Source: Lichenifustis flavocetrariae
GTDB taxonomy: Bacteria > Pseudomonadota > Alphaproteobacteria > Rhizobiales > Beijerinckiaceae
Reading direction: 5' to 3'
Length of the DNA stretch: 64,000 bases
NCBI RefSeq assembly: GCF_026130545.1
Contig: NZ_JAMOIM010000003.1
Location: 62,001 to 126,000, forward strand
Below the pieces are notes generated by a model. It was given only the letters and a program-made list of their open reading frames with translations, searched no databases and was not told the origin of the DNA. Below are positions 62,637-64,000 of this stretch, piece by piece; position 1 is the first letter of the stretch; every line of letters starts with the position of its first letter. The position numbers were made by a program, and so were the translations under genes.

Positions 62637-63497
62637 ATGAAGCTGCTGCGCTATGGGGAGATCGGCCACGAGAAGCCCGGCCTTCTCGATCACGACGGGA
62701 AGATCCGTGACATCAGCGGTGTCCTCTCCGGCGACCTCGGAGGCGACAATCTCTCGCCCGCAACACTCGCCCGCCTAGCCGGGACCCCGGTCGACAGCCT
62801 GCCGGTCGTCAACGGCTCTCCGCGGATCGGCGCCTGCGTGGCGCGACCCTGCAACTTCATCGCGGTCGGCCTGAACTATGCCGATCATGCGGCCGAATCG
62901 AACCTGCCGGTGCCGAAAGAGCCGATCCTGTTCAACAAGGCGCCGAACTGCATCGTCGGTCCTTATGACACCGTGGTTCTGCCACGCGGGTCCGAGAAGA
63001 GCGATTGGGAGGTCGAGATCGCCATCGTGATCGGCTCCCGCACCTCCTACATCACCGAATCCGAAGTGCCGGCTCATGTGGCAGGCTATTGCGTCTGCAA
63101 CGACGTCTCCGAGCGCGAGTACCAGATCGAGCGTGGCGGCCAGTGGATGAAGGGCAAGGGCTGCGCCACCTTCGGGCCGCTCGGCCCTTGGCTTGTGACG
63201 GCAGACGAGATCCCGGATGTGGGGAAGCTCGGCATGTGGCTCGACGTCAACGGTCAGCGCTGCCAGACCGGCAACACCGACACGATGATCTTCAACGTCG
63301 CCAAGATCGTGTCCTACATCTCGCACTTCATGGTGCTCGAACCGGGCGACGTGATCACCACCGGCACACCACCGGGCGTCGGCATGGGTATGAAACCCCC
63401 GAAATTTCTGAAGCCGGGCGACGTGATGGAACTCGGCATCGAAGGCCTGGGCTCGCAAAAGCAGCCCGTCGTGGCTTGGTCCAAGGCTGCGGCCTGA
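62637..63497 (+). CDS. fumarylacetoacetate hydrolase-family protein
   Basis: A 286-residue enzyme of the FAH superfamily. Conserved segments: FIAVGLNYADHAAESN, PILFNKAPNCIVGP, DWEVEIAIVIG (metal Glu), NDVSEREYQ and GDVITTGTPPGVG. Close to 2-keto-4-pentenoate hydratase/ureidoglycolate lyase/acylpyruvate hydrolases; the exact reaction is not readable. The hairpin AGCCGA/TCGGCT (63500-63516) follows the stop at once and could be a weak terminator. Confidence 0.9.
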   Translation: MKLLRYGEIGHEKPGLLDHDGKIRDISGVLSGDLGGDNLSPATLARLAGTPVDSLPVVNGSPRIGACVARPCNFIAVGLNYADHAAESNLPVPKEPILFNKAPNCIVGPYDTVVLPRGSEKSDWEVEIAIVIGSRTSYITESEVPAHVAGYCVCNDVSEREYQIERGGQWMKGKGCATFGPLGPWLVTADEIPDVGKLGMWLDVNGQRCQTGNTDTMIFNVAKIVSYISHFMVLEPGDVITTGTPPGVGMGMKPPKFLKPGDVMELGIEGLGSQKQPVVAWSKAAA

Positions 63498-63530
63498 GGA
63501 GCCGACACCTTCGGCTGCCCGCGCGGCGTC

Positions 63531-64000
63531 TCAACCGGTTTGGCGGCGGCCGCGTTTCCGATGCGGCCGCGGCGCATGCGGTACGAGCCGCATCAGCGCA
63601 AAAGCCTTGTAGAGACGCGCGATGGCCTTGTTGAGGGCCAGATGCGGCCGCGCTGCAACCAGCGCTGCCGTCTCCAACTCCGGCAAGAATGAAAAGCGCC
63701 AATGCATGTACTGCTTCGGCCAGTACGAGCAGTAATGCCTGAACTCCGTTCGGTTCTCGCCGACCTCAATCCCGTGCATCCGCAGGCCTTCGCCGACGGC
63801 GAATTGTTCCTGGTCGTGCCGCAGATCCGCGGTGAGCGGCTGCAGCGCATCCATCAGCACGAGCGCATCTTCGAGGGCCGGCCGGTGCGCTGGGCCGACC
63901 GCGATCAGGCCGCTGTTGTAGAGGGGCGCGTCGTCGGCCTGGTAGCGATAGAGCCCCGCATGCGGCAGTTCGACCGCGAAGTCCGAGAGGCTTGGAAACG
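63531..64000 (-). CDS. glycosyltransferase-like protein, C-terminal part, cut by window edge
   Basis: The frame is open to the right edge of the window, so the start is beyond it. The visible 156 residues include PLYNSGLIAVGPAHRPALE and LRHDQEQFAVGEGLRMHG, then RHYCSYWPKQYMHWRFSFLP and a basic tail (RPHRKRGRRQTG). The NSGLI...DQEQ spacing recalls nucleotide-sugar-dependent glycosyltransferases of the GT-A type (Asn-Ser-Gly acceptor loop and a conserved Gln), but the match is by eye only. Function uncertain. Confidence 0.55.
   Translation of the reverse strand, partial: FPSLSDFAVELPHAGLYRYQADDAPLYNSGLIAVGPAHRPALEDALVLMDALQPLTADLRHDQEQFAVGEGLRMHGIEVGENRTEFRHYCSYWPKQYMHWRFSFLPELETAALVAARPHLALNKAIARLYKAFALMRLVPHAPRPHRKRGRRQTG

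Overview
The window is GC-rich, densely coded alphaproteobacterial chromosome. It most resembles Hyphomicrobiales (Rhizobiales; a Beijerinckiaceae/Methylobacteriaceae-like lineage is my best guess, made without a search). Supporting this are Omp25/RopB-type outer-membrane proteins starting AADLPSRVAPP, an aapJQMP amino-acid transporter, a Rhizobium-type asparaginase, class I PhaC, a Suv3-like helicase, a RIME-like intergenic palindrome and an alphaproteobacterial ornithine decarboxylase with a long leader. No phage, insertion sequence, integrase or CRISPR array was seen.

Layout. 1-11.6 kb: a sensor kinase cut by the window edge, a short Pro/Ala-rich membrane protein, Ppx/GppA, a ProXp-ala-like deacylase, an aldo/keto reductase, an RTX metallopeptidase, a HerA-like ATPase, a DUF2267-like protein, a lipoprotein hydrolase and asparaginase. 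11.6-15.7 kb: two tandem Omp25-like porins, then a 2-hydroxyacid dehydrogenase coupled to a protein with two protease-inhibitor (Inh) domains. 15.7-21 kb: a COG0523 metal GTPase, galU and galE, a thioredoxin-TPR protein, a Lon-N protein and a Trm112-like protein. 21-29.8 kb: ferredoxin, S4 protein, Suv3-like helicase, a RIME-like repeat, secA and a parvulin. 29.9-33.8 kb: argJ, a membrane class III cyclase and an unusual double-barrel OMP. 33.8-37.3 kb: thpR, then epmB/epmA divergent from efp, a complete EF-P lysylation set. 37.3-40.8 kb: two GNAT acetyltransferases and ornithine/lysine decarboxylase, with about 950 bp of mostly non-coding DNA upstream.

40.8-46.3 kb: aapJQMP and a cystathionine beta-lyase. 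46.3-50 kb: a four-gene operon with overlapping or coupled starts (ArnT-like GT, PAP2 phosphatase, polyprenyl-phosphate GT2, LpxB-N-like membrane protein) that looks like an envelope-lipid glycosylation module. 50-51.3 kb: tRNA-Arg(TCT) and tRNA-Pro(TGG) around a complex I NDUFS4-like gene, then a small kinase. 51.3-54.4 kb: a proline-repeat secreted protein, an OB-fold-like anchored protein and a divergent two-component system. 54.4-64 kb: DUF192 and double cold-shock proteins, a sirtuin, an AlaC-type aminotransferase, a small secreted protein, phaC with a long disordered N-terminus, a GT-C-like membrane protein, an FAH-family hydrolase and an edge-truncated protein.

The best candidates for something undescribed are the structured leader of the decarboxylase gene, the fused double-barrel OMP, the RTX protease/double-inhibitor pairing and the lipid-glycosylation operon. 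Starts were often moved inward on ribosome-binding-site, signal-peptide or overlap evidence. Several genes clearly use GTG or TTG. All functional calls are from reading motifs; no database search was run.
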